Source: Rossellomorea sp036867415 (GTDB lineage Bacteria > Bacillota > Bacilli > Bacillales > Bacillaceae_B). Taken from it: a stretch of 64,000 bases of DNA. How positions within the stretch are numbered: position 1 is the first letter of the stretch; the number at the start of each line of letters is the position of its first letter. Below the pieces are notes generated by a model. That model was not told where the DNA came from and searched no databases. It worked only from the letters and a program-made list of their open reading frames with translations. The translations under genes and the position numbers were made by a program. The stretch covers positions 496,001 to 560,000 of the forward strand of contig NZ_JBAJHU010000002.1 of the NCBI RefSeq assembly GCF_036867415.1, in the 5' to 3' direction. Below are positions 1 through 7,762 of the stretch, piece after piece.

Positions 1-119
1 TCCAGTACATCACTCCAGAATTGTTTTGCCGGACCGAGGTCTACTTTATGTTCATTCGTATGTGGTACGTTCAATCGTTCATTGATGGATAAAGACCGAT
101 ATAGATGAGCAGTAGTCAT
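1..119 (-). CDS. Partial 5' end of a probable second LanM lanthionine synthetase
   Basis: An open frame starts at an ATG (117-119, minus strand) behind a good SD (GAGGTGAAAT just upstream) and runs off the left edge. Only 39 residues are visible, beginning MTTAHLYRSLSINERL. No domain can be recognised from this alone. Context: it lies directly downstream of the alpha-type lantibiotic precursor, where the alpha-dedicated LanM sits in two-component systems such as haloduracin and lichenicidin. Its N-terminus loosely resembles that of the complete LanM nearby (ERL/ERI, then VP, then LG spacing). The LanM call is inference; an immunity or other accessory gene is possible. Confidence 0.5.
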   Translation of the reverse strand, partial: MTTAHLYRSLSINERLNVPHTNEHKVDLGPAKQFWSDVL

Positions 120-187
120 AATTTCACCTCTTTAGGATTAAAATAAGAGGGAGCAGTTAATTGATAACCACCCCCCTTATTCATTCA

Positions 188-439
188 TTAATTACATTGT
201 TTTTGACATTCAACAGTCAGTGTACACATATGTCCAGGGTTTCCAAGGAAGTAACTTGCTGCCGCGCAAGTTAGAGTCGTGAGGATCGTTTCAGCCCAAC
301 GATCTTCAGTACCACCTTGAATTTGAAGAAGTTCTTCTTCTTTAAGCTCCATGATCGGATTTTCGATTGGAAGCTTCGTTTGGTTACCCTGCATATTTCT
401 ATAATACGGGTTCTTCCACGCTTTTAATTCGTTGCTCAT
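188..439 (-). CDS. lanA1: Class II two-component lantibiotic precursor, alpha-type (HalA1/LicA1-like)
   Basis: 83-aa precursor. The leader of about 43 residues carries AWKNPYYR near its N-terminus, as in lichenicidin alpha (SWKNPMYR from memory), an acidic ELKEEELLQ stretch, and a double-glycine site (QIQGG). The 40-residue core has Cys at core positions 15, 29, 35 and 39 and ends LGNPG-x2-CTLTVEC-x3-CN, matching the LGNxG..CTLTVEC..CN signature of alpha peptides that bind lipid II. The chosen ATG follows GGAGGTGA by five bases; the upstream GTG lies inside that SD. The first codons overlap the 3' end of lanT (399-439), suggesting translational coupling. The core is longer than in haloduracin alpha (28 residues), with an extra N-terminal segment TEDRWAETIL. 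Confidence 0.87.
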   Translation of the reverse strand: MSNELKAWKNPYYRNMQGNQTKLPIENPIMELKEEELLQIQGGTEDRWAETILTTLTCAAASYFLGNPGHMCTLTVECQKQCN

Positions 440-2591
440 GTTTTTCACCTCCTTTCAAGTCCAGGCTTTCATTGGTTTCAAACAATGATTGATAATACGG
501 ATCGCTGGCCATTAATTCCTCATGGCTGCCTTGTGCTGCTATTTGACCGTCATGCAGGACAACAATTTTATCAGCATTTTGTATTGTTGACAGTCGGTGG
601 GCAATGACTATCCGTGTGCATTTCATGCTTGTCAATACTTCATCGATTTTCTTCTCATTGATGCTGTCCAGGGAATTGGTAGCTTCATCCAATACCAAAA
701 TCCTCGGTGAAGGTGCAAGCGCCCTTGCAATCGCAATCCGCTGCTTTTGTCCGCCTGAGAAATTCTGTCCCTGTTCTGAGATGACCGTTTCATATTTCAT
801 CGGAATCGCCATGATTTCATCGTGAATTTGAGCGATCATGGCAGCCCGGACAATATCTTCTTCTCTGAGATGCTCATTCTGTGACTTGATATTTTCGAAA
901 ATTGATTGATTGAATAGAAATGGCTCTTGATTCACAATCCCCATTTGATTACGTGTATGCGACTTATCCAGCCCGGCCAAAGACACCCCGTCATAGAGTA
1001 TTTCCCCCTCAGTCGGCACATGAAGTCCGACCAACAGATTCGCAAGCGTACTCTTTCCGGATCCAGATGCCCCTATAATGGCAATCTTCTCACCTGCCTG
1101 AATATCTAGGTTGATGTTCTTGATTACGGGATCAGCATACTTTGTATAAGAAAAGCACACATCCTTGAAGGTAATGTTCCCTTCCAGTTCTTTCTTCTCG
1201 TATGAAATGCTTTCATCATATTCAGCGGGCGTGTCCACCACATCACGAATCCTTCTTAAATACACCTTCAATTGATAGAATGTCTCCACTTGGAAAATCA
1301 GGGAGTTGGATGTACTGATGAAGAAGGTGGCAATTGATTGGAATGCTACCAATTCGCCAAGTGATAAACTTCCGCTCATCACTTGAGGAGCCCCTATCCA
1401 TATCACCGCCAGCGGCATGAAATAAGTCAGTCCCCCGCTAAAGGAATTGATAAATCCGAAGACCCTTTCCTTCTTGATGAATGATCCGGCGAAGTCTGAA
1501 TAGAGATTGAGCCATTTCTTTGAGACAACCTTTTCTGCTCCGGCAATCTTTATATTCAGCACACCCATGATGGATTCCGTTTGATAGGAGTAAAGTTTTG
1601 TATCCTTCGTCAGTTCATCTCTGTTCATTTCGTGCATCAAGGGTCTGAAAGCAAAGATAAACAGATAAAGAATGACCGTAAACCCAATGAGATAACTGGC
1701 TAAATAAATGGATTCATAAATCATATAGCCCAGGATGACGATCAAAAGCACAAAGTCCAGTAAGCTCTTCATGATTTGATTCGACAGGATTTGCCTAATC
1801 GATCGTAAATTTGAAAATCGGTATAATAAATCTCCTGACTGGCGAACCTGAAAGAAACTATACGGAATCTTCAAGATATGGCTGAAATACTCCCATGACA
1901 TCTCATAATCCAAATACTTGAACATCCTGATCGATACTTCATTCCGCAATAAATTAAATATGAAATATGATCCGAAGGTGATTAATATTCCTTGCAGAAA
2001 CAAACTCAGCAGTCCGGCTTGATTATCCAGCAGCATATTATCGATGATCCGCTGCGTAAACATCGGGGTGATCAGGACGAATAACTGCAGAATCACATTG
2101 AACAGAAGCATCATGCCGAGAATTTTCGGGCGTCCAGCCAGCATTTTGAGGTATGGCTTCCACAGGCTTTTCTCCTTTTGAGGAACAAAATCCTCACCTG
2201 GAGTAAGAGATAATATATATCCTGAATAATGCTGTAAGAACTCATCCTTCATCATTTTCTTACGGCCGTGTGCAGGGTCCAAAAGGATATATCCTTTTTT
2301 AGTAATCTTCTCTAAGACAACGAAGTGTTTGGCATCCCAATACAGAATCACGGGCAATTCAGCTAATGGCAGCTGGTCCGGTGCCAATTTAAAACATTTC
2401 GCTTCGAATCCCAGATCCTGCGACACCTTGTACAAATCATAAAGGGTGTTCCCATCCCGTCCGTTTCCTACTCTGTCCCTGAGGTCAAACAGCGGAATAT
2501 GTTTATCGTAATATCCTGATACCATTGCAACACAAGCTAGACCGCATTCAGTTTGACTCATTTGTTCTATAAAAGGAATTTTCTTTTTCAC
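399..2591 (-). CDS. lanT: Lantibiotic peptidase-containing ABC transporter LanT (C39 peptidase)
   Basis: 730-aa bacteriocin exporter. An N-terminal C39 peptidase domain (about residues 1-135) has the catalytic Cys16 in SQTECGLAC, a KHFVV histidine and a DPAHG aspartate. A six-helix membrane domain (about 155-430) and an ABC domain follow, with Walker A (GASGSGKST), signature (FSGGQKQR) and Walker B (ILVLDEAT). Family role: cleave leaders after GG/GA sites while exporting modified peptide. The start is GTG; its first bases overlap the lanM stop codon (GTGA), so translation is coupled. It likely serves both precursors, whose leaders end in GG and GA. Length is normal for the family. Confidence 0.95.
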   Translation of the reverse strand: MKKKIPFIEQMSQTECGLACVAMVSGYYDKHIPLFDLRDRVGNGRDGNTLYDLYKVSQDLGFEAKCFKLAPDQLPLAELPVILYWDAKHFVVLEKITKKGYILLDPAHGRKKMMKDEFLQHYSGYILSLTPGEDFVPQKEKSLWKPYLKMLAGRPKILGMMLLFNVILQLFVLITPMFTQRIIDNMLLDNQAGLLSLFLQGILITFGSYFIFNLLRNEVSIRMFKYLDYEMSWEYFSHILKIPYSFFQVRQSGDLLYRFSNLRSIRQILSNQIMKSLLDFVLLIVILGYMIYESIYLASYLIGFTVILYLFIFAFRPLMHEMNRDELTKDTKLYSYQTESIMGVLNIKIAGAEKVVSKKWLNLYSDFAGSFIKKERVFGFINSFSGGLTYFMPLAVIWIGAPQVMSGSLSLGELVAFQSIATFFISTSNSLIFQVETFYQLKVYLRRIRDVVDTPAEYDESISYEKKELEGNITFKDVCFSYTKYADPVIKNINLDIQAGEKIAIIGASGSGKSTLANLLVGLHVPTEGEILYDGVSLAGLDKSHTRNQMGIVNQEPFLFNQSIFENIKSQNEHLREEDIVRAAMIAQIHDEIMAIPMKYETVISEQGQNFSGGQKQRIAIARALAPSPRILVLDEATNSLDSINEKKIDEVLTSMKCTRIVIAHRLSTIQNADKIVVLHDGQIAAQGSHEELMASDPYYQSLFETNESLDLKGGEKHEQRIKSVEEPVL

Positions 2592-5500
2592 AATGTATTC
2601 ATCCTAACTCCCGGCAATTCCAACGCAAGAACAGATGGTATATGGTCAGGGTCATGAAGCCTTAACAGGGAGTAACCGACACCTGAAACTCCTAACATCA
2701 AACCGATTATCCCTCGATCCTTTAACCCCTGAATCTTTGATTGGGTAATTTCATTTTGCAGGTATTCATCGGCAATGCCCTTAATTCTTTCAATCGTCAG
2801 CTGCTCAGGATACTTTTTCGCAAGGTCTATCAATATATCAAGATTCCCGAACAAGCCATGACAGAGACCGATCCGGTCCAGACCAATGTGATTGTTGACG
2901 AAATTTTCAATTATTTCCGGCTGAAGCACGTTCGTTAAAGCACGTTCACCTTCCAAAGACGATCTTGCAAGGAGGACCCCCGGAGCGCCATGGCACCAAT
3001 AATAAGATTTCGTCTTCTCAGTGACATTCTTTCTTAAGTCCAGCCAATTCAATTTCTCATGGTCAAAATGTTCATCTTCATATATAAGAAGTCTATCTGC
3101 CATATCCATCATATCCTGATCACGAGTGATGGATCCAAGCTTCTCCAGTGCCATAATCAAACCTGAAGTTCCGTGGGCAAGTCCTAATAGCAGATTCTCT
3201 ACTTCGGTGGTCTCTAAGATTTCCATTAAATCATTTCCATAATTCTTCGCAATCGTTAAAGCCTTTTCCACTTCAAATTGCTCGTATAGATTAACGGCAA
3301 AGGTTATGACCCCTGCATGTCCATCGAGAAAGTCAATTTGTGTCTCACTTTGGACAGTACCTGTTCCGTCTTTCTTGTCACTTTCTTCCTTCTTTAAATC
3401 CTCAAGCATTAGAAGGTAGTCATACCCCATCACTTCAAATTTCTTATCTTTTAATAATGAAGAAAGGGAGTACAAGCTGTAAGCAAATGAGCCAATACCG
3501 TTAAATACTGAATTGGTCATAACCCCGCTGACGTCCTTCATCGTTTCATGGAGGTATTGAACAGTATTGTATATGGCAGTCTTGTAATTTTCCTTAGGTA
3601 TATATTGATATAGCTGACCCAGGAACAGTGTCATCCCCAGCATGCCATTATAAAGGGAGAAATCCAGTGCCTTAAATTGGAACTGATTATTGACATTTTC
3701 CACTCCTACCCAAGACACATACTTATTTTCAAGATCTTTGACTGCCTGATCCATTAAGAAATCCCCGATGTTTTCTGCCATGGACAGAAAGGATATGGTC
3801 TCTTCTTTAATAAAGACAGGTGTTTTCACTGATGCCATTGCTTCAACCTCATTTACGTCTGATTCAGAAACAGCATTTGCATGAATCGACAATTTCATGA
3901 GCTGTAATTGTTCTTTAAGGTTCTCTTCACTCAGCAGGTTGATTTGAGCCTCCACCATTTCCAGGCTGGTCTGATCAAATACATCCTGAATCTCCCTTCC
4001 TTTACTATCAAAGAGGTTTCTGGAATCGACTGAGTAACTGAAATAGGGGACATCATTATTCAGCAGGTCTTCAATTTCACTTTCCACAATGCCTGAGTAC
4101 CGTTCTTCCGACTTCACGATATTCCATAGCATCTCAAGCAGCTCTTCCCGATCCAAACCATTTTCCAAGTAGGTTGGATGGTGAGAAGCAATTAAAAACC
4201 TGGAATACATAAAAGTCGGACGAAGAACGATCCGGCAGCGTGATTCCCCAAACAAATCAACCACTTTATCGAATAATTCTTTCTTTCTATTCATCAAAAC
4301 CCGGTATACTTCCTCAAAGCCCTGTGTCAAGTCCTCAACGAACTCTACTGGTCTGATAATCTTATTATCAAGTTGAACCAAATGGCCTTCATGTGAAGTT
4401 ACGAAGCTTCTATTTTCATATTTATAGTCCCCATTCTCGTCTTCAACCATTACCCACCCTTTCATATTCTGAGAAGTTTGTTCAGGTCTTCCGGCAAGGG
4501 CACTTGGATCAAAGTCGATCTTCGAATTGAATACATGGCCAGTAGGCAGGACCCCTGAACTCAGAACCGTTTTCAATAATTCTTTACGGGGATATTTTAA
4601 TATCTTATCGCTGTATAAGGAATTGGAGAATAGCGTTTCTAAATCGATGACGTACGGCACAGGTCCACTTGCAATGATATTCTCATAGTGCATGTCATTG
4701 GTTCTAAGCAGATGAAAAACAGCAATAAGAGCGCCCATTCTGAAATAATATTGATGTACTTCGTCTTTGTTCAAGCAAGCTTTCGGTTCGATGAACTGCT
4801 GCCAGCCGTATTTGTCATAAGAAATACTTGTTCCATTTGTGAGTCTGTAAGACAAACCCTCTTGATTAATCCAATCTAATAATCTATTAAATGCATTATC
4901 TATTGAAAGAGACCGAGGTTTATAAACCAACTTCTCTCCATCTTCAAACATCAGTACTGCAACTGTTTGCCCATTATTGTGTGAATCACCGAGCCCGAAA
5001 CTCGCTGCCTTCAAGATTACTTCCTTATGAAAGAAAGAAGTGGAAATCTCCTGGTAGTCTTTATCATATCGGGTAATCAGATTCTTTACGTTTTCAATGG
5101 TACTGACAGTAACTTCTGTTAAGATCCTTGCCATTACAGGATACGTTTCTAAAATCTTATGTATAAATTGTATGTCTGTCAGATATACTTCTTTATAGTA
5201 TTGAAAATCAAATGTATGGTATTCTTTAGATAGTTGTTCTTTCAGATTGTGGAATTCCAGTACAACGGTTTTATCGCTGACTTGTTTCAATTCATGAAAC
5301 AAGTATTTTTCACAACTATTAATGAAGCTGTTTAAATCGATATGGCTGACTTTATACCCTGAAAAATGTTCTTGTACTCCCTTTACGAAATAGCTGGTAA
5401 AGGGAAGGATGAATAGTCCGGTATCTGCATTGTTCACATTATCTTTCAGTGTAGCAGAATCATTTTGATACAGGATATCCTGCAGGGTTTCCAGCCAGTC

Positions 5501-5737
5501 TGCTTTTTTGGTAGAAGGGGAATTCTTATTTTCCAACAGTGATAAAAACTGGTCATGAGAAATGCCTTTGTTCTCAAGTCTTTTCTGAAGAGCCACTAAT
5601 TGTAATCCGGATTTTTTCAGCCATTCCACAGCCAGTCGGTTCGATCTTCCCAAATCTTCACCGGCTGGCACGGGAATTCTTTCATGTAAGTATGTAGCTT
5701 TCTTCCAGTTTTCAATCTTCAAATCTGTTGTAATCAT
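2588..5737 (-). CDS. lanM: Class II lanthionine synthetase LanM
   Basis: 1049-aa bifunctional enzyme that dehydrates Ser/Thr and cyclises them with Cys. The N-terminal two thirds is the DUF4135 dehydratase (LGDSHNNGQTV, KLVYKPRSLSID, LRTNDMHYENI, VIDLETLF are visible kinase-like motifs). The C-terminal third is LanC-like, with zinc-ligand motifs YWCHGAPG and GLCHGLFGN. It lies 23 bp downstream of the beta-type precursor and overlaps lanT, so it is probably the beta-dedicated synthetase (HalM2-like). The C-terminal PSVLALELPGV resembles HalM2 as recalled. The ATG start has GGGGAATTGTT before it. No obvious missing catalytic motif. Confidence 0.95.
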   Translation of the reverse strand: MITTDLKIENWKKATYLHERIPVPAGEDLGRSNRLAVEWLKKSGLQLVALQKRLENKGISHDQFLSLLENKNSPSTKKADWLETLQDILYQNDSATLKDNVNNADTGLFILPFTSYFVKGVQEHFSGYKVSHIDLNSFINSCEKYLFHELKQVSDKTVVLEFHNLKEQLSKEYHTFDFQYYKEVYLTDIQFIHKILETYPVMARILTEVTVSTIENVKNLITRYDKDYQEISTSFFHKEVILKAASFGLGDSHNNGQTVAVLMFEDGEKLVYKPRSLSIDNAFNRLLDWINQEGLSYRLTNGTSISYDKYGWQQFIEPKACLNKDEVHQYYFRMGALIAVFHLLRTNDMHYENIIASGPVPYVIDLETLFSNSLYSDKILKYPRKELLKTVLSSGVLPTGHVFNSKIDFDPSALAGRPEQTSQNMKGWVMVEDENGDYKYENRSFVTSHEGHLVQLDNKIIRPVEFVEDLTQGFEEVYRVLMNRKKELFDKVVDLFGESRCRIVLRPTFMYSRFLIASHHPTYLENGLDREELLEMLWNIVKSEERYSGIVESEIEDLLNNDVPYFSYSVDSRNLFDSKGREIQDVFDQTSLEMVEAQINLLSEENLKEQLQLMKLSIHANAVSESDVNEVEAMASVKTPVFIKEETISFLSMAENIGDFLMDQAVKDLENKYVSWVGVENVNNQFQFKALDFSLYNGMLGMTLFLGQLYQYIPKENYKTAIYNTVQYLHETMKDVSGVMTNSVFNGIGSFAYSLYSLSSLLKDKKFEVMGYDYLLMLEDLKKEESDKKDGTGTVQSETQIDFLDGHAGVITFAVNLYEQFEVEKALTIAKNYGNDLMEILETTEVENLLLGLAHGTSGLIMALEKLGSITRDQDMMDMADRLLIYEDEHFDHEKLNWLDLRKNVTEKTKSYYWCHGAPGVLLARSSLEGERALTNVLQPEIIENFVNNHIGLDRIGLCHGLFGNLDILIDLAKKYPEQLTIERIKGIADEYLQNEITQSKIQGLKDRGIIGLMLGVSGVGYSLLRLHDPDHIPSVLALELPGVRMNTL

Positions 5738-5760
5738 AACAATTCCCCTTCATTAATTAT

Positions 5761-5952
5761 TTAGCAGCGTGAAGAACAAGAAGTTGTAGGACATGACTCA
5801 TAAGAACGATCCACTGTGTAAATGGTAATTGCCACTGTCGCTCCAAAAGTAGCACATGCCCAAGTAGTGCGCTGCTCTACATCTGTCGCTCCGGAAAGCT
5901 CCATCAATTCTTTTTCATCAACCATTCCGATTTTCTCTAAAGAATTTTTCAT
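5761..5952 (-). CDS. lanA2: Class II two-component lantibiotic precursor, beta-type (HalA2/LicA2-like)
   Basis: 63-aa precursor starting at the ATG seven bases after GGAGGTGA. A short leader ends MELSGA, then six residues TDVEQR, then a 35-residue core that starts TTWACATFGATVA and ends ESCPTTSCSSRC. Both ends match haloduracin/lichenicidin beta peptides (TTWPCAT..., CPTTKCTSxC). Core Cys are at 5, 26, 31 and 35. Compared with haloduracin beta (24 residues) there is an 11-residue insertion before the second Cys. The hexapeptide between the GA site and TTW corresponds to the one removed by LicP in lichenicidin. First gene of the minus-strand lan operon. Confidence 0.9.
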   Translation of the reverse strand: MKNSLEKIGMVDEKELMELSGATDVEQRTTWACATFGATVAITIYTVDRSYESCPTTSCSSRC

Positions 5953-6029
5953 TTTGTTCACCTCCTTTCAAAAGTAGAGGGGTAATGATTTCTCGATTCA
6001 ATTTCCATATTTTTACTTAAATTCAATAT

Positions 6030-6100
6030 TTTTATATTTATAGTTTTTTCTTACAATTTCTTATCTGTTAATGTTATTATACATTTGTAATCCGGATAAT
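6030..6100. promoter_or_regulatory. Back-to-back lanA2/lanP promoters with palindromic motif
   Basis: TTACAA at 6051-6056 reads as a -35 for lanP (with TATTAT at 6075-6080, 18-bp spacer). Its complement TTGTAA reads as a -35 for lanA2 on the minus strand, with the AT-rich TATAAATATAAAAAT stretch as its -10 region. The two promoters therefore seem to share one -35 block. An 8-bp palindrome ATCCGGAT (6090-6097) lies just after the expected lanP start site and resembles motifs upstream of the neighbouring regulator. Prediction only. Confidence 0.45.
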
Positions 6101-6125
6101 TAAATAGAAAAGAGGAGTGTTGAGG

Positions 6126-7517
6126 TTGGGAAAGTTATGGCGTATTTCGGTGATTTTTACTCTACTATTCTGTCTTGTTGGGCAACAAGATTCTGTATTG
6201 GCAAAGGAATCAAGTAATTACTATACGATATTGCTGAAAGATGAGGATAAGTTTACTACATTCATAGAGGATGCCGGCGAATTGGGCCTCGAAATCGTAT
6301 ATGAAGTAAAAGAAATTGGAATGGTTCAGGTTAAAGCTTCTTCTGATAAGCTGCCCTTGCTCAAGGATCATGCAAATGTTGAAGAAGCGAACTTATCCGT
6401 CCGGGCAGTAAGAGAAGACACTCTTCCCAAAGCAAGCAGTCTTGCTCTTCCTTCTCTATGGGACTTCCAATGGGATATGCAAGAAGTAACTGAAAACGGG
6501 GAAAGTTATAACGTATTCAGCGGCAGTAAGGATGTAACAGTGGGAATCATCGATTCTGGTATCACCTCTACTCATCCCGATTTAAAAAATAATATAGTTC
6601 CGGGTTCAAAGAATTTAGTTCCCCCTAATGGATTCAGAGGAGAAGAACCCAATGAAACAGGGGAATTGACAGCCATTCAGGATTTCACCGGACACGGCAC
6701 GCATGTTGCATCCCAAATTGCAGCAAATGGTTTCATAAAAGGTGTTGCACCGGAAATCGGTATAAAATCTTACAGGGTGTTCGGAAGCAGTTCAGCAGAT
6801 TCTATATGGGTGGTTAAAGCCATAGTCGAAGCTGCAAATGATGATGTTGATGTCATAAACCTAAGCTTGGGCAGTTACTTAATTAAAGGAAAAACGATTT
6901 CGGACGGAGAAAGCTCCAAAGAAGAATTAGCGGAAATCAAAGCTTACCAGAAAGCCATTAAATATGCTCAGCGCAAAGGTTCTGTTGTGGTAGCGGCAGC
7001 CGGTAACGATTCCCTGGACGTAAGGGATAAAAAACAAATGGATGAATTTATCAGTGAGAAGCTTGCCGAAGATGGGATCACTTTCAAAGGAAAGGTATTC
7101 GATGTGCCGGCCGCTCTCCCTGGTGTGGTAACTGTTACTTCTTCTGGTCCAACACGGGAACTCTCAGTATTCTCAAATTACGGGAAGAAATTCTCGGATA
7201 TCGCTGCACCAGGCGGGGATTATCGATATTTGCTTGCCTACGGAGGGGAACGATGGGTATCTGAAGGATGGCTTCAGAAAGAACAAATCATCGGTGCAGC
7301 TCCAAATGGAGCGTATTTCTTCTCTTCCGGTACTTCCATTTCCGCACCAAAGGTCTCCGGCACCCTAGCTTTGATCATCGATAAGTATAACTATAAAGAT
7401 AAGCCAAATAGGGCTGCACGTCACCTTTATAAATATGGTGTTGACGAAGACACAAAGAATAATAGAGAAGAGTTCGGCCACGGTATTCTCAATGTCTTGA
7501 ACGCGGTGTCTCACTAA
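6126..7517 (+). CDS. lanP: Subtilisin-like serine protease LanP (S8 family)
   Basis: 463-aa secreted S8 protease, if the TTG eight bases after AGAGGAG is the start (a GTG three codons earlier sits on the SD). A signal peptide (LWRISVIFTLLFCLVG) precedes a prodomain (ILLKDEDKFTTFIED...). The catalytic triad is visible: Asp143 (IIDSG), His193 (GHGTHVA), Ser404 (SGTSISAP). It is divergent from the lan operon. In lichenicidin the homologous LicP removes an N-terminal hexapeptide from the beta peptide after LanT cleavage; here that would be TDVEQR, meaning cleavage after Arg. That substrate assignment is inference from position and from the beta precursor sequence. Confidence 0.88.
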   Translation: MGKLWRISVIFTLLFCLVGQQDSVLAKESSNYYTILLKDEDKFTTFIEDAGELGLEIVYEVKEIGMVQVKASSDKLPLLKDHANVEEANLSVRAVREDTLPKASSLALPSLWDFQWDMQEVTENGESYNVFSGSKDVTVGIIDSGITSTHPDLKNNIVPGSKNLVPPNGFRGEEPNETGELTAIQDFTGHGTHVASQIAANGFIKGVAPEIGIKSYRVFGSSSADSIWVVKAIVEAANDDVDVINLSLGSYLIKGKTISDGESSKEELAEIKAYQKAIKYAQRKGSVVVAAAGNDSLDVRDKKQMDEFISEKLAEDGITFKGKVFDVPAALPGVVTVTSSGPTRELSVFSNYGKKFSDIAAPGGDYRYLLAYGGERWVSEGWLQKEQIIGAAPNGAYFFSSGTSISAPKVSGTLALIIDKYNYKDKPNRAARHLYKYGVDEDTKNNREEFGHGILNVLNAVSH

Positions 7518-7518
7518 A

Positions 7519-7560
7519 CAAAAGAAATGCGCCCCTTTTTTTAGGGGCGCGTTTCTTTTT
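7519..7560. terminator. Bidirectional terminator between lanP and the pro-peptide gene
   Basis: Stem GCGCCCC/GGGGCGC with flanking GAAA/TTTC extension and runs of T on both strands. It ends the converging lanP and regulator/peptide transcripts. Confidence 0.85.
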
Positions 7561-7762
7561 ATCCTATTAAGCTATCTTTTATTTTATCGAATATCGGAGC
7601 AACTTTACCGTGACCCCATGGATCTGGAAGTTCATCGATAGCAAGCATTTGCTGTTCATTACTTAGCGAAGCTGACTTCTCATTTTCAATTTTCTCACTA
7701 TTCACTCCATTAAATATCAGTATCATTGCTGCGACCAGTAAAGTTGAAAGTAATTTTTTCAT
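7559..7762 (-). CDS. Secreted pro-peptide, candidate quorum-sensing pheromone (NprX/PapR-like role)
   Basis: 67-aa protein with a clear signal peptide (MKKLLSTLLVAAMILIF) and a short charged remainder including IDELPDPWGHG and ending DSLIG. Its ATG overlaps the stop of the upstream TPR regulator (ATGA) and has its own SD (GGAGGA). This architecture (regulator then exported pro-peptide, co-directional, translationally coupled) is that of PlcR-PapR and NprR-NprX pairs. The mature peptide cannot be defined from sequence; the PapR-like 'ELP' segment is one candidate. It is longer than PapR (48 aa) or NprX (43 aa). Function inferred from context. Confidence 0.65.
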   Translation of the reverse strand: MKKLLSTLLVAAMILIFNGVNSEKIENEKSASLSNEQQMLAIDELPDPWGHGKVAPIFDKIKDSLIG

